Shown here piece after piece: positions 1-4,876 of a stretch of DNA of 11,879 bases (position 1 is the stretch's first letter; each line of letters opens with the position of its first letter). Below the pieces are notes generated by a model. It had not been told where the DNA came from and searched no databases. It was given only the letters and a program-made list of their open reading frames with translations. The translations under genes were made by a program, and so were the position numbers. This DNA is from an uncultured Collinsella sp. (lineage in GTDB: Bacteria; Actinomycetota; Coriobacteriia; Coriobacteriales; Coriobacteriaceae), in contig URFU01000070.1 of assembly GCA_900547125.1 (NCBI GenBank), forward strand, positions 1-11,879. The letters run 5' to 3'.

Positions 1-1
1 A

Positions 2-77
2 TGGAGCGGACAACGGGGCTCGAACCCGCGACCCCAACCTTGGCAAGGTTGTGCTCTACCAACTGAGCCATGTCCGC
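2..77 (-). tRNA. tRNA-Gly (GCC)
   Basis: Read on the minus strand this is a full cloverleaf of 76 bases including an encoded CCA (complement of 2-4). The acceptor stem starts GCGGACA and closes with TGTCCGC. The D-arm has the usual GGCTCAGTTGGTAGAGC, the anticodon GCC is the complement of 42-44, and the T-loop is GTTCGAG. It is identical over its full length to the copies at 553-628 and 780-855. It has its own promoter (90-149). Its terminator would lie to the left of the window. Confidence 0.97.
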
Positions 78-89
78 CTGCGAGGATTT

Positions 90-149
90 AATATACGGGA
101 TGATCGCCCCGAATGCAAGAACTATTTTCGAATAATTTGAAAATAGTTC
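90..149 (-). promoter_or_regulatory. tRNA-Gly promoter with upstream A/T palindrome
   Basis: On the minus strand the -35 box is TTGCAT (complement of 113-118) and the -10 box is TATATT (complement of 90-95), with a 17-base spacer. The -10 box ends 12 bases before the tRNA, as in the promoter at 868-915. Directly upstream is an inverted repeat (119-149) with perfect 11-base arms GAACTATTTTC and GAAAATAGTTC around 9 bases. The inner half AAAATAGTTCTTGC matches the other two tRNA promoters here. The palindrome probably serves as an UP-type element or a protein site (inference). Confidence 0.75.
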
Positions 150-219
150 GAGCCTCTGGAACGGATTGACCAATCAGGCAAAAAGAACTGATGACCCACT
201 CCCCCGGCCACAACAGCGA

Positions 220-319
220 GCGGGCTCCGGGTGCCCCAGGTTGCCGCGAAAGAGGAGGGAAGCGTACTTTATGTACGCGACCGACGATTGAGGGGCAAGA
301 TGGGGCACCCGGAGCCCGC
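220..319. other. 100-base structured intergenic element, possible ncRNA or repeat
   Basis: Perfect 19-base arms (220-238, starting GCGGGCTCCGG, and 301-319) enclose 62 bases. Inside them sit a second helix, TTGCC (241-245) with GGCAA (294-298), and a terminal hairpin, GCGTAC (262-267) and GTACGC (273-278), around TTTAT. The purine-rich strands between the helices (GAAAGAGGAGGGAA on one side, GACCGACGATTGAGG on the other) look like internal loops of a folded RNA on the plus strand. No credible protein, promoter or U-tract is attached. It could be a small structured RNA or a copy of a mobile palindromic repeat. I do not recognise the family. Confidence 0.5.
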
Positions 320-330
320 GCAGCGTCAAC

Positions 331-357
331 AAAAAACGCGGTTTGTTAGAACCGCGT
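331..357 (-). terminator. Intrinsic terminator of the broken tRNA-Gly
   Basis: On the minus strand an 8-base stem ACGCGGTT / AACCGCGT with a 6-base loop runs into TTTTTT. It lies just 3' of the tRNA-Gly remnant at 366-383, as expected for the terminator of a once-complete tRNA gene. Confidence 0.8.
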
Positions 358-365
358 AAGATAGT

Positions 366-383
366 TGGAGCGGACAACGGGGC
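366..383 (-). pseudogene. tRNA-Gly remnant, 3' end only
   Basis: The 18 bases match the last 18 bases of the intact tRNA-Gly(GCC) copies exactly: the 3' strand of the acceptor stem, part of the T-arm and the encoded CCA. Homology stops abruptly inside the T-arm. From 384 rightward the sequence is a GC-rich multi-hairpin stretch instead of the T-loop and anticodon arm. A terminator still follows at 331-357. The remnant cannot make a tRNA. It may have arisen by deletion, by element insertion into the T-arm, or as a leftover attachment site. Confidence 0.75.
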
Positions 384-500
384 GTCCGCGTATCCGCTTC
401 GCGGATCCGCACCGGCTTCGGCCGCCTGCCGGCGTCCTCGCCAGCTCGCTACAAACGCTCCGCGTTTGCTTAACGCTCGCTCCCTCTCGGGTTCGAGCCT
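384..500. other. GC-rich multi-hairpin stretch with tRNA T-arm-like end
   Basis: This stretch replaces the body of the broken tRNA-Gly. It holds a run of short perfect hairpins: ATCCGC-TTC-GCGGAT, CGGC-TTCG-GCCG (a TTCG tetraloop) and CAAACGC-TCC-GCGTTTG. It ends in CGGGTTCGAGCC (488-499), which equals the T-arm core of the nearby tRNA-Gly genes but in inverted orientation. The open frame across it on the plus strand has no ribosome site and runs through tRNA sequence, so I do not call a gene. It may be a small repeat element. Confidence 0.4.
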
Positions 501-514
501 AGGCGATGATTACG

Positions 515-544
515 AAAAAGCCCGGCTACCGTGGTAGTCGGGCT
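515..544 (-). terminator. Terminator of the Gly-Cys-Gly tRNA cluster
   Basis: On the minus strand AGCCCGACTACC and GGTAGCCGGGCT form a 12-base stem with one mismatch, followed by a T-run (complement of 515-519). It lies 8 bases beyond the CCA end of the tRNA-Gly at 553-628. Confidence 0.85.
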
Positions 545-552
545 GTTGCGCT

Positions 553-628
553 TGGAGCGGACAACGGGGCTCGAACCCGCGACCCCAACCTTGGCAAGGT
601 TGTGCTCTACCAACTGAGCCATGTCCGC
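553..628 (-). tRNA. tRNA-Gly (GCC), second copy
   Basis: This is identical over all 76 bases to the copies at 2-77 and 780-855, with CCA encoded (complement of 553-555) and anticodon GCC. It is the last tRNA of the Gly-Cys-Gly cluster, preceded by a terminator-like hairpin (635-661) and followed by a strong one (515-544). I see no promoter of its own, so it probably depends on read-through from the cluster promoter at 868-915. Confidence 0.97.
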
Positions 629-634
629 ATATGT

Positions 635-661
635 AAAACAAAACGGGCGCCGGAGCGCCCG
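635..661 (-). terminator. Terminator-like hairpin after tRNA-Cys
   Basis: On the minus strand CGGGCGC-TCCG-GCGCCCG, a 7-base GC stem with a 4-base loop, is followed by TTTTGTTTT. It sits between tRNA-Cys and the next tRNA-Gly. If it works as a terminator it lowers expression of the last tRNA; it could also be a processing signal. Confidence 0.75.
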
Positions 662-670
662 GATGTTGCC

Positions 671-744
671 TGGAGGCGAAGCCCGGATTCGAACCGGGGG
701 TAAAGGCTTTGCAGGCCTCTGCCTTACCACTTGGCCACTTCGCC
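671..744 (-). tRNA. tRNA-Cys (GCA)
   Basis: This is a 74-base cloverleaf on the minus strand with encoded CCA (complement of 671-673). The acceptor stem is GGCGAAG / CTTCGCC, the anticodon GCA is the complement of 710-712, and the T-loop is TTCGAAT. It is the middle gene of the cluster. Its 5' end is only one base past the T-run of the preceding terminator hairpin (746-769), and there is no room for a separate promoter. Confidence 0.97.
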
Positions 745-745
745 G

Positions 746-769
746 AAAAAGGACCGTTAAGAACGGTCC
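746..769 (-). terminator. Terminator-like hairpin after the first cluster tRNA-Gly
   Basis: On the minus strand GGACCGTT-CTT-AACGGTCC, a perfect 8-base stem, is followed by TTTTT (complement of 746-750). It ends one base before tRNA-Cys, so it can act only as a partial terminator or as a processing element if tRNA-Cys is to be made from this transcript. Confidence 0.75.
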
Positions 770-779
770 GGAAATGCAA

Positions 780-855
780 TGGAGCGGACAACGGGGCTCG
801 AACCCGCGACCCCAACCTTGGCAAGGTTGTGCTCTACCAACTGAGCCATGTCCGC
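780..855 (-). tRNA. tRNA-Gly (GCC), third copy
   Basis: This 76-base tRNA is identical to the copies at 2-77 and 553-628, with encoded CCA (complement of 780-782). It is the first gene of the Gly-Cys-Gly cluster, 12 bases downstream of a clear -10 box (868-873). Confidence 0.97.
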
Positions 856-867
856 TTGCGGGTTATT

Positions 868-915
868 AATTTACGCGAGTTATCCAAAAGACGCAAGTAC
901 TTTTTTCAAAAAAGT
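868..915 (-). promoter_or_regulatory. Promoter of the Gly-Cys-Gly tRNA cluster with A/T palindrome
   Basis: On the minus strand the -35 box is TTGCGT (complement of 891-896) and the -10 box is TAAATT (complement of 868-873), with a 17-base spacer. Two bases upstream of the -35 box is the palindrome ACTTTTTT-G-AAAAAAGT (899-915). The layout, including the 12 bases from -10 box to tRNA, is the same as at the tRNA-Gly promoter 90-149. The palindrome resembles an UP element (T-run then A-run above -35) but is more symmetric than such elements need to be. Confidence 0.8.
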
Positions 916-960
916 TGCTCAAAGCAAGTTCACGCAGGGAAATCATGTCAACCTAAAGCG

Positions 961-1707
961 CTAAGCGCACGATTCCAATGCCGAGCTAAACAGCTTCACC
1001 ATCCGAACGCGTGTGCCGGCACCATCCGTGCGACGGGTAACCTCCACATTATCGACGAGCATGCGCATAAGCTTGATACCACGTCCGCGTTCCTCGGATG
1101 CCACCGTCTCGCTCGCCCCATCGATAGAATAGCCAGCGCCCCGATCAAGCACCTCGAGCACAACACGGTCCCCGTAGGCCTGAACCGTCAGGATACAGCC
1201 AACACCGCCCGCATGGTCATACGCGTTACCCAATGCCTCCCCCAGCGCCAATGCGACGTCATAACGTTCATCACGCCTCAGGGGAAGTGATTCGAGAAGC
1301 TCGGCCACACGGTGCCGATAATACGGGAGATTCTCGATACCTCGCTGCACTTCGATGCTCTTGCTCCATCGTGGCAACTCTCCCACCGGAATGGCGGGAA
1401 TCGACTCACGCGCCGGACCCGCAACATGAAGGATGTCGACAAGTCGGGCAATCTCCAAAAAGCGAACGACCTCATCGGAGGCGTTAACGAGCGAAAGCAG
1501 GCCCTCTCGCCTCATGAGCTCTCTGGCACGTGTAAGCAAAAGCGCCAAACCCGTCGAGTCGATAAAGCCCACAGCCTGGCAATTGATGACAACGCGACGC
1601 ACGCCCCGGTCGATCAAATTATCCAACCGTCGGCGCAGCACGGACACCGAGGCGATGTCGACATCACCCGGTGGCGTCAGAACCGCTATGTCATTCCACT
1701 CATTCAT
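961..1707 (-). CDS. STAS anti-sigma-antagonist fused to RsbW-type HATPase kinase
   Basis: The protein has 248 residues and two domains that are usually separate proteins. Residues 1-95 form a STAS domain with the anti-anti-sigma signature DSTG; the predicted phospho-serine is Ser51. Residues 115-238 form a GHKL ATPase of the RsbW/SpoIIAB type, with an N-box E157..N161..H165 (GEALGNAYDH), a G1 box DRGAG (188-192) and a G2 box GRGIKL near 208. All ATP-binding motifs are present, so the kinase is probably active. It lies directly downstream of the PP2C phosphatase, whose natural substrate would be a phosphorylated STAS serine. I chose the ATG at 1707 because the STAS fold begins there and GGGGAA lies 10 bases upstream. 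An in-frame ATG at 1782, 6 bases after the upstream stop, would add 25 residues unlike any domain and lacks a ribosome site. No clear terminator follows; only a small hairpin overlaps the stop codon. The output target is unknown. Confidence 0.85.
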   Translation of the reverse strand: MNEWNDIAVLTPPGDVDIASVSVLRRRLDNLIDRGVRRVVINCQAVGFIDSTGLALLLTRARELMRREGLLSLVNASDEVVRFLEIARLVDILHVAGPARESIPAIPVGELPRWSKSIEVQRGIENLPYYRHRVAELLESLPLRRDERYDVALALGEALGNAYDHAGGVGCILTVQAYGDRVVLEVLDRGAGYSIDGASETVASEERGRGIKLMRMLVDNVEVTRRTDGAGTRVRMVKLFSSALESCA

Positions 1708-1788
1708 ACGACCATGGTTCCCCAAAAGAGCTCGCTCGATGCATACGTATCTGCAACAGCGCAGATTTTGCCCGTCAAGCATCGCGGT

Positions 1789-4134
1789 CTACGATCGACC
1801 CCGTAAAAACTCAAGGGAAACCAGCGCGATGTCATCGTCCAGCGCCGACTCGGTAAAGCGGTCAAGCTCTCCCAAGACCTTACCGCAGATTCCCGATACA
1901 CCCTCACCCGAGACAGAGAGCAAAAGGTCACGAAGGCGCTGCTCGCCAAAGAAAGCACCCGAGCGATCACGTGCTTCGATTGTTCCGTCGGTATACATAA
2001 ATAGCATGTCACCAGGAGCGAACGTAAACACGCCCGTCTCGTACACCATGCTCTCAAAGGCACCGATCACGCCCGATTGGCACCCAAGGAGCTCCACTTC
2101 TCCCCCTCGGGTTTCTCCGCCGCCAAGCGGCGTCGACGACGGTCTAATGACCATAGTGGGAGGATGTCCCGCAGAGCAGTAGGTAGCGCGACCCGCTTTA
2201 AGATCAATTTTGGCGATAAACGCCGTCACGAACGTCTCGACCCTCGAAAAGCCCATGAGCATGCTATTGAGCGAGCGGGCCATGCGGGCGGGCCCAGCAC
2301 CCTCCCAGGCATAGGCCGTCAGCGCCGTCTTGACGAGCGCTGACATCGACGCCGCCTCGATTCCTTTGCCAGACACATCACCCAGAATCATTACGGCGCA
2401 ATCGTCGGGAAGACGGACGAGCGTATAAAAGTCGCCACCGACCAACGCCGAATTCGTTGCCGAAAGGTATACCGAATCGGTCGCGATACCCGGAACGTCA
2501 CCAAGCGAATTTCTCATGCCAATCTGGAGGGTCTGAGCGATATGGCGCTCCTCGCGCTTTTGAGATTCGCCCTCGTAGATCAGTTCAAAGTCATGCGCCA
2601 AGTGCACCAAGTAGTCATATTCAAGGTCATCAATCGGCTCTTGACTACCGTCACGAAGCAGCAGCGCGCGCGTCGTCGGGCCTTTCGCAACAGAAGCAGG
2701 AACGATCGCGTCGTTGCTGTGCTTGCCATCACCCTCAGAGCGCGGGCGCCCCGCCTCGATGCCGGTGTCGACGTAGAGACCCTGGCAAGGCAGACCATGC
2801 GCCCTAAGCCAGCCTCCCATAGGCATCGATTCGTCAACGCGAGTTATACGGACGTGTTTAAGATCCTCGGCACTCGTGCCGCCCAAAACAGACGCCTCAA
2901 AGCCATCAGAGCCAACCCCCAAACGTGCCGCTGGCGCCGTCGTGGAAAAGAAAAGCTTCTCGGGATCGTCCGGCAAAGCAACGCGACTGCCGCCTTCAAA
3001 ATCTATGACATAGGAGCCCAGACTGGCGTCATACTCAACAGGGCAAAAATGACAGTTGAGCATATTGCAAATCTCGGACGATACCGCCTGGGTAGCCGCG
3101 GCGGAATCGTCTAGAAAGGTAAACAACTCATCACGTAAGACATTGAGCGAGCGGCCAAGCTCGGCCGTGCGACGAGAGCGAAGGCTCGATGCCATGCCGA
3201 CCAGCTGGATAGACAGGTAATCGCAAATGACCTCGAGTACATTAACGTCATAGGCGAGCGGTACCTGAGGTCGCTTCCAACCAACTTCAAGCACGCCAAG
3301 GATCTGCGTACCATAAAAAACGGGAAGACAGATCTCGCTGCGGTACGGAGGCATATCCTGCACGCGCAACAGGTGCTTAGAGCGATTGTCCAAGTCCATG
3401 AACATACCGGAGGCGGCCCTATCGCCCTCAAGGTCCTGTTGAATCGACAAACGACAGGCACGCGACTCGCGAAGCACATACGTCGGAATGCCAGCGCCAT
3501 ACGGCAAAAACTCGGGCAGGTAGCTGTCGTGCAGCTCCTTGGAAACCCCGCGAAGCTTAAAACCGCCGCTCTCAGAAAAATAGATAGCGGCACCCGAAGC
3601 ATCGAGCGTTCCTACAAGCTGGTTCAAAACGGTATCTAACAAACTGGGCAGCTCATCGGAGCCCACCGTGCTCATAATGACCGACAAAGTGCCCGAAAGG
3701 CGCTTATTCGCCACTCTAAGCTCCGAAAGCGCACGCTTGAGCTGACGGTCGTGCGAATACTGTTCTTCGATGCTATGGAGTGCCACCAGAAAGCGCGGCG
3801 CACGGCGGCCAAAGATTCGAGGCGGCGTAACCGAGCCGGCACAAACCAGGACGGGAATAAACGATCCGTCACTTAACTTGAGCATCAACTCGCTCTTTGT
3901 TCCATTGGTCTCAAAAGGAAGCCGATGCTCTGTCGCGCGTTCAAAAGCCGACGAGTACAGGACGTCTTTGACATCTCCACCGATGACGTCGGCGCGTTCT
4001 TCGCACATCAAGTCGAGCAAGCAATTATTTACATGCAAAATGGTTCCGTCGAGCTCACAAATGATGACAGCATCGCTCGTGATCTCGACCAGTTGGGCAA
4101 CATCCGCCCACTCGTTGCGCTCAAGCGTTTCCAT
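1789..4134 (-). CDS. PAS/GAF sensor PP2C phosphatase (RsbU/SpoIIE type)
   Basis: The protein has 781 residues and is probably cytosolic, since I see no membrane segment. An N-terminal PAS-like domain (about 8-125) is followed by a short helical linker rich in charged residues, a GAF domain (about 155-325), a second, diverged sensory region (about 326-525) and a C-terminal PP2C phosphatase (about 530-775). The metal-binding motifs of SpoIIE/RsbU enzymes are all there: GGDFY (566-570), GDVSGKG (from 585), YTDGTIEARD (Asp716) and DDDIAL (766-768). In known systems such enzymes dephosphorylate an anti-sigma antagonist, which frees a sigma factor; the fused STAS-kinase 81 bases downstream is the obvious partner. 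The second region has a C-x4-C-x2-C group (Cys356, 361, 364). I chose ATG 4134, with GGTGAGG 6 bases upstream; the GTG at 4146 lies inside that ribosome site. The gene starts 26 bases after the tRNA-Leu terminator. Confidence 0.88.
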   Translation of the reverse strand: METLERNEWADVAQLVEITSDAVIICELDGTILHVNNCLLDLMCEERADVIGGDVKDVLYSSAFERATEHRLPFETNGTKSELMLKLSDGSFIPVLVCAGSVTPPRIFGRRAPRFLVALHSIEEQYSHDRQLKRALSELRVANKRLSGTLSVIMSTVGSDELPSLLDTVLNQLVGTLDASGAAIYFSESGGFKLRGVSKELHDSYLPEFLPYGAGIPTYVLRESRACRLSIQQDLEGDRAASGMFMDLDNRSKHLLRVQDMPPYRSEICLPVFYGTQILGVLEVGWKRPQVPLAYDVNVLEVICDYLSIQLVGMASSLRSRRTAELGRSLNVLRDELFTFLDDSAAATQAVSSEICNMLNCHFCPVEYDASLGSYVIDFEGGSRVALPDDPEKLFFSTTAPAARLGVGSDGFEASVLGGTSAEDLKHVRITRVDESMPMGGWLRAHGLPCQGLYVDTGIEAGRPRSEGDGKHSNDAIVPASVAKGPTTRALLLRDGSQEPIDDLEYDYLVHLAHDFELIYEGESQKREERHIAQTLQIGMRNSLGDVPGIATDSVYLSATNSALVGGDFYTLVRLPDDCAVMILGDVSGKGIEAASMSALVKTALTAYAWEGAGPARMARSLNSMLMGFSRVETFVTAFIAKIDLKAGRATYCSAGHPPTMVIRPSSTPLGGGETRGGEVELLGCQSGVIGAFESMVYETGVFTFAPGDMLFMYTDGTIEARDRSGAFFGEQRLRDLLLSVSGEGVSGICGKVLGELDRFTESALDDDIALVSLEFLRGRS

Positions 4135-4160
4135 CGTGAACCTCACCGTCTATCGGTAAC

Positions 4161-4182
4161 AAAAAAGCCTCCGAAGAGGCTT
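4161..4182 (-). terminator. Terminator of tRNA-Leu
   Basis: On the minus strand AAGCCTC-TTCG-GAGGCTT is a perfect 7-base stem with a TTCG tetraloop, followed by TTTT. It lies 11 bases after the tRNA CCA and 14 bases before the GTG (26 before the ATG) of the phosphatase gene, so the phosphatase may be expressed by read-through. Confidence 0.9.
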
Positions 4183-4193
4183 CTCAAATGCGA

Positions 4194-4283
4194 TGGTGTC
4201 GGAGGCGGGACTTGAACCCGCATGACCAAAAAGCGGTCACTAGCACCTCAAGCTAGCGCGTCTGCCAATTCCGCCACTCCGAC
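4194..4283 (-). tRNA. tRNA-Leu (GAG)
   Basis: This is a class II tRNA of 90 bases with encoded CCA (complement of 4194-4196). The acceptor stem is GTCGGAG / CTCCGAC. The anticodon stem CTAGC / GCTAG holds loop TTGAGGT, giving anticodon GAG. A long variable arm with GACC / GGTC pairing and a T-loop TTCAAGT complete it. The 57-base leader back to the -10 box is longer than in the glycine genes. Confidence 0.96.
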
Positions 4284-4340
4284 ATGCTATGTTGTTGATT
4301 CGCGGTTCGTTTTGTTAGACCCGCGCGTTCAACGAGGAAG

Positions 4341-4389
4341 ATAATAACCTATGTTTCGAGAACTGCGCAAGCACTTTTTTGAAAAAAGT
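4341..4389 (-). promoter_or_regulatory. tRNA-Leu promoter with A/T palindrome
   Basis: On the minus strand the -35 box is TTGCGC (complement of 4365-4370) and the -10 box is TATTAT (complement of 4341-4346), with an 18-base spacer. The palindrome ACTTTTTT-C-AAAAAAGT (4373-4389) lies exactly 2 bases upstream of the -35 box, as at 868-915, with only the central base differing. Confidence 0.78.
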
Positions 4390-4427
4390 TTACGAATTTG
4401 TAAATGCGCAGGTAAACTGACCTGTTC

Positions 4428-4552
4428 GGGCAGGAATAAGGTTGCTTTCCAACGCGTCCTCGGGCATGCGGCATTATTTTGATCCGCGCTTCGCGCTACA
4501 AAATAATGCCGCCCCCTGCGGAATGCGTTGGAAAGCAGCCTCATTCCTGCCC
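4428..4552. repeat. 125-base imperfect palindromic element
   Basis: The outer arms, 28 bases each (4428-4455 and 4525-4552), match at 26 positions; the left arm begins GGGCAGGAAT and ends TCCAACGC. After an unpaired stretch, a perfect 14-base inner stem follows: GCGGCATTATTTTG (4468-4481) with its complement at 4499-4512. At the tip is GCGC-TTC-GCGC. I see no coding potential, no U-tract and no obvious target duplication. The form suggests a non-autonomous palindromic repeat (MITE or REP type), but only one copy is visible here. Confidence 0.6.
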
Positions 4553-4613
4553 TAGGGGCACGTACTCCAGGCACGGTTCTCAAACATGTTCTGGGGACTG
4601 ATATAAATTTAGT

Positions 4614-4707
4614 GGCTCGGCCTTGCCGAGCCCTTATATGAGGAGGCCGGAGCTAAAGCTCCGGCCTCACACAATTCCCTATCAGATTAAGTGAGCGATC
4701 AGGGAAT
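4614..4707. repeat. Three consecutive short hairpins
   Basis: The hairpins are: GGCTCGGC-CTT-GCCGAGCC (4614-4632, 8-base stem); a very tight one at 4643-4668 with perfect 12-base arms starting GAGGCCGGAGCT around AA; and ATTCCCT...AGGGAAT (4674-4707) with three more pairs inside. None has a proper T-run on either strand, so they are not called terminators. They lie between the end of the opp operon and the palindrome at 4428-4552, in the gene-free stretch 4284-4876. I see no gene or other promoter in that stretch apart from the tRNA-Leu promoter. Confidence 0.5.
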
Positions 4708-4733
4708 CGCACTCCCCCTGCCGAGTTAACGTA

Positions 4734-4860
4734 GGGCCCGCCCTGGTGTTACTTTTCAGAACACTCCGCAGGACGCAAGAAACCCCCGCCGCACGAAGTG
4801 CGCAGCGGGGGTTTCTTGCATGTCCGAGGACGTTCTGAAAAGTAACACCAGGGCGGGCCC
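4734..4860 (-). terminator. 127-base palindrome with nested terminator at the end of the opp operon
   Basis: Perfect 29-base arms (4734-4762, starting GGGCCCGCCCTGG, and 4832-4860) flank a second perfect 15-base stem, GCAAGAAACCCCCGC (4775-4789) with its complement at 4805-4819. That stem is topped by CGCAC-GAA-GTGCG. On the minus strand the inner stem ends GGGGGTTTCTTGC, a plausible intrinsic terminator. The element begins 16 bases after the oppF stop codon, so it most likely ends the opp transcript. The long outer arms exceed what a terminator needs and look like terminal inverted repeats. Confidence 0.7.
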
Positions 4861-4876
4861 GGACGAGAGCAACCGA

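Noticed and set aside
174..377. 67-residue minus-strand frame over the structured element
   Set aside because: It crosses the 100-base palindromic element, a terminator and the tRNA remnant, with no ribosome site. Structure explains the sequence better than coding.
343..537. 64-residue plus-strand frame
   Set aside because: It covers the tRNA-Gly remnant, the hairpin stretch and part of a terminator, with no ribosome site. Not a credible gene.
470..1290. Several short open frames over the tRNA cluster on both strands
   Set aside because: They run through tRNA genes, giving repeated peptides such as GADNGARTRDPNLGK from each tRNA-Gly copy. Such frames are common mis-annotations.
1708..1782. 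Longer start for the STAS-kinase protein at 1782
   Set aside because: It would be tightly linked to the upstream stop but has no ribosome site, and the added 25 residues lie outside the STAS fold. Kept as the alternative start.
4329..4583. 84-residue minus-strand frame
   Set aside because: It spans a palindromic element and the tRNA-Leu promoter, and its second half is simply promoter sequence.
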